Positions 31,786-40,450 of a stretch of 64,000 nucleotides of DNA are shown here, piece after piece. Origin of the DNA: Nocardia cyriacigeorgica (lineage in GTDB: Bacteria; Actinomycetota; Actinomycetes; Mycobacteriales; Mycobacteriaceae); assembly GCF_010868145.1 (NCBI RefSeq), contig NZ_JAAGUY010000016.1, forward strand, positions 1 through 64,000. Reading direction: 5' to 3'. The position numbers were made by a program, and so were the translations under genes. The notes beneath the pieces were generated by a model. The model saw only the letters and a program-made list of their open reading frames with translations. It had not been told where the DNA came from and searched no databases. Position 1 is the stretch's first letter. Each line of letters begins with the position of its first letter.

Positions 31786-33929
31786 AGCAGGCCCCGATCC
31801 GGGGCGCGGAGGGCGGCGAGGTACTCGACTACCACGCTCTCAACGCGATGCTGAACCTGTACGGACCGGACGGTGCGATCCAGTTCGACAAGGATCGTGA
31901 AGCCGCCCACCAGTACTTCCTGCAGCACGTCAATCAGAACACCGTCTTCTTCCACAATCTGGACGAGAAGCTGGACTATCTGATCGACGAGAACTACTAC
32001 GAGTCCGAGGTGCTGGACCAGTACAGCCGGGAGTTCATCAAGAGCCTGTTCCAGCAGGCCTACGCCAAGAAGTTCCGGTTCCCGACCTTCCTCGGCGCGT
32101 TCAAGTACTACACCTCGTACACACTCAAGACCTTCGACGGCAAGCGCTACCTGGAGCGGTTCGAGGACCGGGTGTGCATGGTCGCGCTGACCCTGGCAGC
32201 CGGTGACGAAGTGCTGGCCCGCGAGCTGGTCGAGGAGGTCATCGACGGTCGCTTCCAGCCCGCGACCCCGACCTTCCTCAACTCCGGTAAGAAGCAGCGC
32301 GGCGAGCCGGTCTCCTGCTTCCTGCTCCGTATCGAGGACAACATGGAGTCCATCGGGCGCTCCATCAATTCCGCACTGCAGCTGTCCAAGCGTGGTGGCG
32401 GTGTGGCGTTGCTGCTCAGTAATATTCGTGAGCACGGCGCACCGATCAAGAAGATCGAGAACCAGTCCTCCGGCGTCATCCCGATCATGAAGCTGCTCGA
32501 GGATTCGTTCTCCTACGCCAATCAGCTCGGCGCACGTCAGGGCGCGGGCGCGGTGTACCTGCATGCGCACCACCCCGATATCTACCGCTTCCTCGATACC
32601 AAGCGGGAGAACGCGGACGAGAAGATCCGCATCAAGACCCTCTCGCTCGGTGTGGTGATCCCAGACATCACCTTCGAGCTGGCGAAGAAGAACGAGGACA
32701 TGTACCTGTTCTCGCCGTACGACGTGGAACGCATCTACGGTAAGCCGTTCGCCGATATCGACGTCACCGAGAAGTACTACGAGATGGTCGACGACAAGCG
32801 CATCCGTAAGTCGAAGATCAAGGCGCGCGAATTCTTCCAGACCATCGCCGAGCTGCAGTTCGAATCGGGCTACCCGTACATCATGTTCGAGGACACGGTG
32901 AACCGGGCCAACCCGATCGCGGGCAAGATCACCCACTCCAACCTGTGCTCGGAGATCCTGCAGGTCTCCACACCGTCGGAGTTCAACGACGACCTGTCCT
33001 ACGCCAAGGTCGGCAAGGACATCTCCTGCAACCTTGGTTCGCTCAACATCGCCAAGTCGATGGACTCGCCGGACTTCGCCAAGACCATCGAGACTTCCAT
33101 CCGGGCGCTGACCGCGGTCTCGGACCAGACCCACATCTACTCGGTGCCCTCGATCGAACAGGGCAACAACCAGTCGCATGCGATCGGTCTCGGGCAGATG
33201 AACCTGCACGGGTACCTGGCGCGTGAGCGGATCCATTACGGATCCGCTGAGGGCATCGACTTCACCAACATCTACTTCTACACCGTGGTCTACCACGCGA
33301 TCCGGGCGTCGAACCGCATCGCCATCGAGCGCGGTAGCTACTTCGGTGGTTTCCCGGAGTCGAAGTACGCAAGCGGTGAATACTTCGACAAGTACACCGA
33401 TCAGGTGTGGGAACCCACGACCGACCGGGTACGTCAGCTGTTCGACGATGCGGGCGTGCACATTCCGACCCAGGAGGATTGGCGCGAGCTGAAAGCCTCG
33501 GTCATGGAGCACGGCATCTACAACCAGAACCTGCAGGCGGTGCCGCCGACCGGCTCGATCTCCTACATCAACCACTCCACCAGCTCCATCCACCCGGTGG
33601 CGTCGAAGATCGAGATCCGTAAGGAAGGCAAGATCGGCCGCGTCTACTACCCGGCGCCCTATATGGACAACGACAACCTCGAGTACTACGAGGACGCCTA
33701 CGAGATCGGCTACGAGAAGATCATCGACACCTACGCCGCGGCCACTCAGCATGTGGACCAGGGTCTGTCGCTGACGCTGTTCTTCAAGGACACCGCCACC
33801 ACCCGCGATCTCAATCGGGCCCAGATCTACGCCTGGCGCAAGGGCATCAAGACCCTGTACTACATCCGCCTGCGTCAGATGGCACTGGAAGGCACCGAGG
33901 TCGAGGGCTGCGTGAGCTGCATGCTCTGA
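31740..33929 (+). CDS. nrdE: Class Ib ribonucleotide reductase alpha subunit NrdE
   Basis: A 729-residue catalytic subunit reducing ribonucleoside diphosphates. The body runs from DYHALNAMLNLY; active-site features include GEPVSCFLLRIEDN, the NLCSEI cysteine and glutamate, and EGCVSCML, the C-terminal cysteine pair that accepts electrons from NrdH. There is no N-terminal ATP cone, as expected for class Ib. The TTG at 31740, inside the end of nrdI, is my choice of start; an exact N-terminus cannot be fixed. Its partner nrdF is 7.6 kb away on the opposite strand. Confidence 0.95.
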   Translation: MAATTTAPSGKTARLEQAPIRGAEGGEVLDYHALNAMLNLYGPDGAIQFDKDREAAHQYFLQHVNQNTVFFHNLDEKLDYLIDENYYESEVLDQYSREFIKSLFQQAYAKKFRFPTFLGAFKYYTSYTLKTFDGKRYLERFEDRVCMVALTLAAGDEVLARELVEEVIDGRFQPATPTFLNSGKKQRGEPVSCFLLRIEDNMESIGRSINSALQLSKRGGGVALLLSNIREHGAPIKKIENQSSGVIPIMKLLEDSFSYANQLGARQGAGAVYLHAHHPDIYRFLDTKRENADEKIRIKTLSLGVVIPDITFELAKKNEDMYLFSPYDVERIYGKPFADIDVTEKYYEMVDDKRIRKSKIKAREFFQTIAELQFESGYPYIMFEDTVNRANPIAGKITHSNLCSEILQVSTPSEFNDDLSYAKVGKDISCNLGSLNIAKSMDSPDFAKTIETSIRALTAVSDQTHIYSVPSIEQGNNQSHAIGLGQMNLHGYLARERIHYGSAEGIDFTNIYFYTVVYHAIRASNRIAIERGSYFGGFPESKYASGEYFDKYTDQVWEPTTDRVRQLFDDAGVHIPTQEDWRELKASVMEHGIYNQNLQAVPPTGSISYINHSTSSIHPVASKIEIRKEGKIGRVYYPAPYMDNDNLEYYEDAYEIGYEKIIDTYAAATQHVDQGLSLTLFFKDTATTRDLNRAQIYAWRKGIKTLYYIRLRQMALEGTEVEGCVSCML

Positions 33930-33950
33930 TGCGCAATCCCACCTAGAACG

Positions 33951-33990
33951 TGGCGCGGGCCGGTGAACGCCGGTCCGCGCCATCTCTTTT
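33951..33990 (+). terminator. Rho-independent terminator after nrdE
   Basis: TGGCGCGGGCCGG (33951-33963) pairs with CCGGTCCGCGCCA (33970-33982), one G-U pair, six-base loop, followed by the T-rich TCTCTTTT. Confidence 0.9.
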
Positions 33991-34060
33991 GGACGGCCTG
34001 TCGGTGGACGGCGCTATTGTGGACACATAGGGAGTGTGTGACGCACAAGGGGCGGTGGCC

Positions 34061-34420
34061 ATGGGTGATGTCGTGTTCGTGATCGATGGTGGTTCGCGCC
34101 GAGGGCCGGACTGGCTCGACCAGGTGACCGGCGAGCTGCGTGCCGACCTGGAGGAGATCCGCGGCCTCAGCGTGCGACAGGTTTCCGGCGTGGCCGTCGA
34201 CGGTGCGAAATCCGGTGTGGTGGAACAGATCGGACAGCTTGCGGTGTCCGGCGGCGCACTCGGCACAGCGGCCTGGGTGGTTCGCGATATCGTCGCCAAG
34301 TTCATCGACCGGGCGGGCGCGCGGTCGATCACCATCAAAAAGGGCAAGAAAGAGGTCACCATCACCGCGGCCTCGGCCGCGCAGATAGACCGGCTGCTGG
34401 AGCTGCTCAGCGATGAGTAG
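34061..34420 (+). CDS. EACC1-like small protein coupled to the caspase-ATPase
   Basis: A 119-residue soluble protein resembling 'effector-associated constant component 1' (EACC1), a small partner encoded beside caspase-like and other effectors in actinobacterial conflict systems. Seen: an N-terminal LxEIRGLSVRQV-like strand region, a central AVSGGALGTAAWVVRDIVAKFI helix, and a C-terminal two-strand ending (ARSITIKKGKKEVTITAASAAQIDRLLELL), the typical EACC1 pattern. The assignment is from remembered family features. The ATG at 34061 has AGGGGCGG upstream. Its stop codon overlaps the next ATG (ATGAGTAG), so the two proteins are translationally coupled and probably act together. Confidence 0.65.
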   Translation: MGDVVFVIDGGSRRGPDWLDQVTGELRADLEEIRGLSVRQVSGVAVDGAKSGVVEQIGQLAVSGGALGTAAWVVRDIVAKFIDRAGARSITIKKGKKEVTITAASAAQIDRLLELLSDE

Positions 34421-37400
34421 CCCGGCAGGGCAACGCATCGCGTTGTTCATCGCCAACGACACCTACCATTTCGACGGGCTGTCGCGGCTCTACGCGCCGG
34501 TCTCGGATGCCGAACAGTTGCGAGAGTTGTTGCGTGATCCGGAGATCGGCGGGTTTCGCCCCACCGATTTGCTGGTCAACGAATCCAAGGCCGAGATCGA
34601 GCGCAGCATCGAACGATTGTTCCGCGGCGCCTGCCCCGACGATGTTGTGCTGCTCTACTTCTCCGGACACGGCCTGCGTACTCGGCAGAATCTGTATCTG
34701 GCCACCAGCAACACCGATCCGCAGCTGCTGTCGAGCACCGGGATCTCGGCCACCTTCATCCGCGAACTGATCAAGGATTCGGCGGCCGCGGCGAAGGTCA
34801 TCCTGCTCGATTGCTGCTACAGCGGCGCCTTTCTCGGTGCCGACGTCATGAAGTCGACGCCGACGATCGACGACGTCGGCCAGGAACTCGCCGCAGGTGA
34901 CGGCATCTGTGTGCTGACCGCGACCAGCGCGGTGGAAACCGCCGAGGACGGCCGCGGCGCCGCCGACCAGTCCGCGCCGCTGTCGATCTTCACCGCCGCC
35001 ATGGTCAAGGGCATCGGTACCGGGCTCGCCGACAACGGTAGCGGTCGTATCAGTGCCCACGATCTGTGGACCTACACCCTGGCCGAAGTGCGCAGCCGCA
35101 CCAGCAGGCAGACACCGAACCACTACGGCCTGCTCAAGGACGAGGTCTATATCGCCAAGGTGCGGCGCAGACATCCGGGCAACGCCGAGGTGGGCGATCG
35201 GGTCCAGCTCGGGGGTCTGCTCGGTCGGCTGGAGCAGGACTCCGCGCTCGGCCTGCGCGCCGAAGCCTGGTGGGGCACAGGACGTTTGAAGGTGCCGATC
35301 GGTCAGGAACGCCGGACCGATGGTGCGGCGGGGGAGACGGTGTGGCTGGATCTGGCAGGCCCGGACGGCAATCTGCTCGTCATCGGACGCGCAGGCGCGG
35401 GTAAGAGCACCCTGCTGCGCACCCTCGCCGGATCGCTCGCGCTCACCCACGCGCCCGACGAGGCGCAGATCTACGTCCTCGAATCGAGCAACCGCCTCGG
35501 CTCGATGGGTGCGCTGCCGCATATCGCCGGAGTCGCGGGCGACGACGAACCCGAACAGGTGCTGTCGCTGTTGCAGACGCTCGTGGCCGAGATCCGGGCC
35601 AGGAAGAAGATGTATCGCGCCAACAACATCGACTCGCCCGCCAGCCTGCGCGCGGCACGCTCGGTGCTGGTCGGCGGGCCTGCCGCCGACATCTTCCTGC
35701 TGCTGGATCGGTGGGGTGATTTCTGCGAGCAGATACCGGACTTCGCCGCCATCCTGCGTCACGTGGCCAGCGCAGGCCCCGAATACGGCGTCCATGTGGT
35801 GGCCACGGCGCGTGACTGGACCGAGGCGCCGGACTGGCTGGCCGATCTGCTCCCCGCACATATCGAACTGCGGCTGCATCGTCCGCACGAATCCAGGATC
35901 CATTCCGAGCGGGCGGGGCGACTGCCCGACGGTCCCGGGTGGGCGCTGTATCGGGGACGGCCGTTCCGCGTCGCGATGCCCGACCTGCGTGAGCTGCCGC
36001 CGGACAAGATGGTGCTGCCCGATCTTGCCGATGGCGCGGCCGAGCTGGTCAGCCGGGTGGCTGGTGCGTGGCCGACCCGACCCGCCGACGGTGAGGTCCG
36101 GCGCCCGTCCTTCGGCGGCAACGTCGATTTCGCCGACCTGTTCGGTATCGGCGCCGATGACCGGCTCGACCTCGAGGTGGCCTGGCAGCACCGGTCCAAA
36201 CACGAGCGGCTGCGCATCCCGATCGGTGTCACCCATCAGGGCGAGACGGTGGAGCTGGACCTCAAGCAGGTCGGCGAATCGGGGATGGGGCAGTACGGGC
36301 TGCTGGTCGGCGCCACCGGGTCGGGTAAATCGATGTTGCTCAAGGACATCGTGCTCGGACTGGCCGTCACCCATCCGCCGGAAGCGGTGAACTTTCTGCT
36401 CGTCGATTTCCGCGGCAGCGAGACCTTCGACGGGCTGCAACCACTCCCGCATGTCTCGGCGGTGGTGAATGCGCTGGCCGCCGAGCTGCCCCTGGTCGAC
36501 CGGCTCATGGCCACGCTCGCGGGTGAGATCGAACGGCGCAGGCAAGCGCTGCGGCGGCACAACTGCGCCGATCTCGCGGCCTACGAGTCGGCCCGCCGCC
36601 GCGGCCGGGATCTGGAAGCGCTCCCCGCGCTGGTGCTCGTCATCGACGAGTTCACCGAACTGCTCGCGCAGAAACCGGATTTCGGCGACACGCTGGTCGC
36701 CATCGCGCGCCGTGGCCGTGCGCTCGGGCTACACCTGCTGCTGGCGTCGGCTCGGCTGGAGGGGTATCGGCTTGGACCGTTCGAGGCCTATTTATCGTTC
36801 CGGATCGGCCTGCGGATGTTCTCCGCCGCCGAATCGCGGATGGTGCTCGGCGTACCGGACGCCTACGAGCTGCCGAGCACGCCCGGATTCGCGTACCTGA
36901 AAGCCGATGCCGCCGCACCGATCCGGTTCAAGACCGCCTACCTCGCCCGCCCGGAGCGCCGCCACGATCAGGACAGCGAGACACGGGGCGTGCAACGTAC
37001 TCTGCTGGATTCGCTGGTGTCACAGGTGCGGGCCGCGGGGGAACAGGCCCGCCGGATCTGGTTGCCGCCGCTGTCGGAACCGGTGACGGTCGCCGAGCTG
37101 CTGAGTGACCGGCGGTGGGCGCCGGGCGGATTCGGCAAGCTGGAACTGCCGGTCGGCATCGTCGACGATCCATTCGAGCAAGCGCAGCGGGCACTGGTGC
37201 TGTCACTGGGCGGTGACGACGGCAATGTCGCGGTCGTCGGTGGAACGCGTGCGGGGAAATCGACGGCATTGGCCACGATCGTGCTGTCGGCGGCCGCTTC
37301 CCATACACCCGAACAAGTTCAGTTCTACCTGCTCGATATCGGTGGCTCACTGGCCGATCTCGACACGGTGCCGCATGTGGGTGCGGTGGTGGGGCGCAAC

Positions 37401-38735
37401 GAACCGGATCGGATGCGGCGCACCGTCGCGGAGGTCGCCACGGTGCTGAGCACCAGGCGTCGCCGGTTCCAGGAATGGGGTGTCGGCTCGATGGCCGAAT
37501 TCCGGCGGCGCCGCGACATAGCCTCGGATCCGGTGCGGTCGGACGAATTCGGTGATGTGTTCCTCGTCGTGGACGACTGGGGCTATGCGCGACGCCACGA
37601 CGAAACGCTCGAACAGCAGCTCATCGACCTCACCGCCGACGGCCTCGGCTACGGAGTGCACGTCATCGTCTCGGCGGTGCGGTGGGCGCATCTGCGACCG
37701 GTGTTCCGGGAGCGATTCGGCACCAAACTCGAACTGCGCCTCGATGATCCGGGCGAATCGGAGTTCACCAGAAATGATGCCGCCAGGGTTCCCGGCACAC
37801 CGGGACGCGGTGTGATCCGCGCCGGAACGGCGGTCAAAGCGATGATGATGGCCCTGCCGCGGCTGGAACCGGAGCCGGATCCGGGCGCCGCACCCCATGC
37901 CGCTCTCGCCTCGGCCCGCATGCTCGCCCAGCGATATCCGGACCGGCGCGCGCCCGAAGTGCGCGCGTTGCCGACGCGTGTCGCCCGGGAGAACGTGCTG
38001 GCGATCGCGGCGGCGGAGGGGATCGAGCAGACGGCGGGCCATCTGGTGGTAGGCCTGCGGGCCACCGACCTCGCCCCGCTGGTACTGGATTTTACGAAGC
38101 AACCACATCTGCTGGTCTTCGGTGACGCCGATTCCGGGAAGACGACGCTGCTCGCCAATATCGTCGACGGTATCGGCCGCTCGGCTACCACCGACGACGC
38201 GGCGATCGTCATCATCGATCCGGCGCGCAAACTGCTGGATGTGTCGGCTGGGCTGCCACATGTCGTCCGGTACTCGCCGTCGGCGCAGGGGATCAGCGGA
38301 TCGGTCGACACCATCACCCAGTACATCGAGAAGCGGGCGGCTGGGCCGGATGTCTCACCGCAGCAGTTACGTGACCGCAGCTGGTGGCATGGGCCCGAAT
38401 TGTTCGTGATCATCGACGACTACGAGCGGGTCTGCGCCGCGTCCACCGGTAATCCGCTCGCGCCGCTGGCCGAACATCTCGCGCATGGCCACGATATCGG
38501 GCTGCACGTGATCATCGCGCGATCCAGTTCCGGCGCCGGCCTCGCGCTGCACGACCCCGTCCTCGGCCGTATGCGTGATCTCGGCGTCGATGGTGTGGTC
38601 CTGAGTGGTTCACCCGAGGAGGGCGCGCTGCTCGGCGCCGTCCGCCCCGCCACCCAGCCGCCCGGCCGAGGCACCTACGTCACCCGTTCTCGTCCTCCGG
38701 AACTGGTCCAGATCAGCTATCTGCCGCAGCTCTGA
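34413..38735 (+). CDS. Metacaspase-like protease fused to four FtsK/EccC-type ATPase modules
   Basis: A 1440-residue protein. Residues about 5-250 are a C14 caspase fold with H86 (LYFSGHGLR) and C135 (LLDCCYSGAF) as catalytic dyad. Four RecA-like modules follow, with P-loops GRAGAGKS (325-332), GATGSGKS (633-640), GGTRAGKS (943-950) and GDADSGKT (1237-1244), arranged like the EccC/EssC coupling ATPase of type VII secretion. Only module 2 has a Walker B with catalytic glutamate (VLVIDEF, E746); modules 1, 3 and 4 read LLDRW, VVDDW and IIDDY. No signal peptide or membrane segment is seen, unlike EccC. No ESX genes are nearby. I infer that the ATPase repeat binds or senses something and controls the protease; the trigger and substrate are unknown. 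Confidence 0.9.
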   Translation: MSSPAGQRIALFIANDTYHFDGLSRLYAPVSDAEQLRELLRDPEIGGFRPTDLLVNESKAEIERSIERLFRGACPDDVVLLYFSGHGLRTRQNLYLATSNTDPQLLSSTGISATFIRELIKDSAAAAKVILLDCCYSGAFLGADVMKSTPTIDDVGQELAAGDGICVLTATSAVETAEDGRGAADQSAPLSIFTAAMVKGIGTGLADNGSGRISAHDLWTYTLAEVRSRTSRQTPNHYGLLKDEVYIAKVRRRHPGNAEVGDRVQLGGLLGRLEQDSALGLRAEAWWGTGRLKVPIGQERRTDGAAGETVWLDLAGPDGNLLVIGRAGAGKSTLLRTLAGSLALTHAPDEAQIYVLESSNRLGSMGALPHIAGVAGDDEPEQVLSLLQTLVAEIRARKKMYRANNIDSPASLRAARSVLVGGPAADIFLLLDRWGDFCEQIPDFAAILRHVASAGPEYGVHVVATARDWTEAPDWLADLLPAHIELRLHRPHESRIHSERAGRLPDGPGWALYRGRPFRVAMPDLRELPPDKMVLPDLADGAAELVSRVAGAWPTRPADGEVRRPSFGGNVDFADLFGIGADDRLDLEVAWQHRSKHERLRIPIGVTHQGETVELDLKQVGESGMGQYGLLVGATGSGKSMLLKDIVLGLAVTHPPEAVNFLLVDFRGSETFDGLQPLPHVSAVVNALAAELPLVDRLMATLAGEIERRRQALRRHNCADLAAYESARRRGRDLEALPALVLVIDEFTELLAQKPDFGDTLVAIARRGRALGLHLLLASARLEGYRLGPFEAYLSFRIGLRMFSAAESRMVLGVPDAYELPSTPGFAYLKADAAAPIRFKTAYLARPERRHDQDSETRGVQRTLLDSLVSQVRAAGEQARRIWLPPLSEPVTVAELLSDRRWAPGGFGKLELPVGIVDDPFEQAQRALVLSLGGDDGNVAVVGGTRAGKSTALATIVLSAAASHTPEQVQFYLLDIGGSLADLDTVPHVGAVVGRNEPDRMRRTVAEVATVLSTRRRRFQEWGVGSMAEFRRRRDIASDPVRSDEFGDVFLVVDDWGYARRHDETLEQQLIDLTADGLGYGVHVIVSAVRWAHLRPVFRERFGTKLELRLDDPGESEFTRNDAARVPGTPGRGVIRAGTAVKAMMMALPRLEPEPDPGAAPHAALASARMLAQRYPDRRAPEVRALPTRVARENVLAIAAAEGIEQTAGHLVVGLRATDLAPLVLDFTKQPHLLVFGDADSGKTTLLANIVDGIGRSATTDDAAIVIIDPARKLLDVSAGLPHVVRYSPSAQGISGSVDTITQYIEKRAAGPDVSPQQLRDRSWWHGPELFVIIDDYERVCAASTGNPLAPLAEHLAHGHDIGLHVIIARSSSGAGLALHDPVLGRMRDLGVDGVVLSGSPEEGALLGAVRPATQPPGRGTYVTRSRPPELVQISYLPQL

Positions 38736-39071
38736 GCTACCGACACGCCCGGGAAGCAAAACGCCGTGTGACGACCGTGTCGATGCGCGACCGGCGAAGA
38801 TGGGATGTATCCTGCACACGAATGCGTTTGCATGAGTACCGGTGGTCGACCGTCCGCCGGTAGGTGCCTGCCAGCGGTGTGACGCGGCGGCGAATCCGGA
38901 GGAGGTGGTGTTGCGATGCGCAGCGAACCTCCCAGTCGAAGGCCGCGCGGCGCCGCGCCTTCGCATACCCGGTAGCAGGTTCTTCCGGCGGTAGCGACTG
39001 GCGTGAGCGCCCGCGGTGTGACGTCGTTTTCCCGATTCACTCGCAACTCACTGCTGTGCCGAGGACGTGCC
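38736..39071 (+). promoter_or_regulatory. 5' leader of mgtE with candidate leader ORFs
   Basis: 336 bases with TATCCT (38808-38813) as a possible -10, followed eight bases later by an ATG (38822) opening a 13-codon ORF. A GC-rich hairpin region lies at 38939-38961. The layout resembles peptide-controlled attenuation of magnesium transporter genes. I looked for the M-box (ykoK) riboswitch and did not find its conserved core. Confidence 0.4.
38916..38975 (+). CDS. Candidate leader peptide of mgtE (19 codons)
   Basis: GGAGGAGG at 38897-38904 is an excellent ribosome-binding site with only short frames after it. From the ATG at 38916 the peptide is rich in Pro and Arg (MRSEPPSRRPRG..). From GTG 38908 or TTG 38911 the frame instead gives a 28-codon, arginine-rich peptide ending at 38994. 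Either could sense translation speed or magnesium. No homologue known to me; which frame is used is undecided. Confidence 0.35.
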   Translation: MRSEPPSRRPRGAAPSHTR

Positions 39072-40436
39072 ATGTCGCAGACCGAACTGATCCACGAGCG
39101 CCCCACGCTGTCGGAATCCTTGCAGGATGTCGTCGAACGCCATCGCGTCGACGCCACCCTGCACTGGCTCGACACCCATCCGCCGCATGTCATCGCCGAT
39201 GAGATCGCCCGCATGGACGCCGTCGGTGCCGGTGTCGCGTTCCGGCTGCTGGACAAAGACCTCGCATTGGCGGTGTTCGAGGAACTCGAACCGGTCGATC
39301 AGCAGCAGATCCTGCAGGGCATGCGCGACCAGAGTTTCCGCGAGCTGGTCGAGGCGATGGCACCCGACGACCGTGCCCGCATGCTGCGCGAGGCGCCGGC
39401 GAAGGTCGCCAAGAAAGCCCTTGCCGGGCTGAGCCCGCGCGAACGGCGCATGACCGCCGCCCTGCTCGGCTATCCGGAGGGCTCGGTCGGGCGGTACATG
39501 ACGCCGGAAGTCGTTGCGCTGCCGGGGAATCTGACCGTTGCCGAAGCGCTGCGCACCGTGCAGCTCAAGGGCACCGGCGCCGAAACCGTGTACACCCTGC
39601 CGGTGGTCGACGCCGGGCGCCGACTGCGCGGCATCGTGGAACTGCGTGAGCTGGTGCTCAGTAGTCCCGAAACAATGGTCGCCGACCTGGTCGTCACCGA
39701 GCCGGCGTTCGTGCGTGCCACCGATTCCGCGGAGAAGGCGGCGCGGTTGATGCGCGAGACCAACGACCTCAACCTGCCCGTCGTCGACAGCGAGGACCGC
39801 CTGGTAGGGCTGCTGACCTTCGACGACGCGGTGGAGGTCATCGAGGCCGCCGACAGCGAGGACGTCGCCAAGCAGTCCGGTTCGGCACCGTGGGAAGGCC
39901 ACTACATGGCCGCCGGGGTGTTCCAGCTCGCGCGCTACCGCGCGCTGTGGCTGCTGCTGTTACTGCTCGCGGCGACCTTGACGGTCAGCGTCACCGACTT
40001 CTTCGAAGGCACGCTCGCACAGGCTGCGCAGCTGGCGCTGTTCATCCCGCTGCTCATCGGCGCGGGCGGCAATGCGGGTGCGCAGGCCGCCACCGCCTGC
40101 GTGCGCGCGCTCGCGGTGGGTGAAGTGCGTGGCGGCGATCTGTTGAAGGTGATCTGGCGCGAATGCCGGGTGGGGCTGGTCCTCGGGTCCATGCTGGCCG
40201 GCGCAGGCGTGGTCATCGGGGCGTTCTTCGTCGGGCCACGGATCGCCGTGGTCGTCGGCGTCACGCTGATCATCATCTGTGCCTGGGCCGCCACCATCGG
40301 CGGCACGATGCCGCTGCTGGCCAAGCGGTTGCGTATCGACCCGGCGGTCGTGTCGGCGCCGATGGTGACCACTCTGGTCGATGCCACGGGGCTGATCATC
40401 TACTTCACGACCGCAAAACTGGTACTCGGGATCTGA
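39072..40436 (+). CDS. mgtE: Magnesium transporter MgtE
   Basis: A 454-residue Mg2+ channel/transporter. Order: MgtE N domain (about 1-130, helical, with LLDKDLALAVFEELEP and REAPAKVAKKALAGLSPRERRM), two CBS domains (about 135-265; YTLPVVDAGRRLRGIVELREL and LNLPVVDSEDRLVGLLTFDDAV), then five membrane helices (about 285-454) with FIPLLIGAGGNAGAQAATACVRALA, the family signature. The ATG at 39072 has GAGG upstream. Upstream leader structure suggests post-transcriptional control. It ends 14 bases before a convergent lipoprotein gene. Confidence 0.93.
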   Translation: MSQTELIHERPTLSESLQDVVERHRVDATLHWLDTHPPHVIADEIARMDAVGAGVAFRLLDKDLALAVFEELEPVDQQQILQGMRDQSFRELVEAMAPDDRARMLREAPAKVAKKALAGLSPRERRMTAALLGYPEGSVGRYMTPEVVALPGNLTVAEALRTVQLKGTGAETVYTLPVVDAGRRLRGIVELRELVLSSPETMVADLVVTEPAFVRATDSAEKAARLMRETNDLNLPVVDSEDRLVGLLTFDDAVEVIEAADSEDVAKQSGSAPWEGHYMAAGVFQLARYRALWLLLLLLAATLTVSVTDFFEGTLAQAAQLALFIPLLIGAGGNAGAQAATACVRALAVGEVRGGDLLKVIWRECRVGLVLGSMLAGAGVVIGAFFVGPRIAVVVGVTLIIICAWAATIGGTMPLLAKRLRIDPAVVSAPMVTTLVDATGLIIYFTTAKLVLGI

Positions 40437-40450
40437 GCTCCGGGCCGCGA

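Noticed and set aside
31782..33983. 733-codon open frame antisense to nrdE
   Set aside because: A mirror of the strongly conserved nrdE gene, with no ribosome-binding site and no recognisable family.
34407..36560. 717-codon open frame antisense to the caspase-ATPase
   Set aside because: The plus-strand protein has clear domains; the antisense product is low-complexity and unlike any family.
34061..38735. Type VII (ESX) secretion locus
   Set aside because: Despite EccC-like ATPase modules there are no EsxA/B, PE/PPE, EccB, EccD, EccE or mycosin genes, and the protein lacks EccC's membrane helices.
34061..38735. CRISPR-associated caspase system
   Set aside because: No Cas genes and no repeat-spacer array anywhere in the window.
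38736..39071. M-box (ykoK) magnesium riboswitch before mgtE
   Set aside because: The conserved GUGAGGCUCCU core and partner segments of the M-box were not found.
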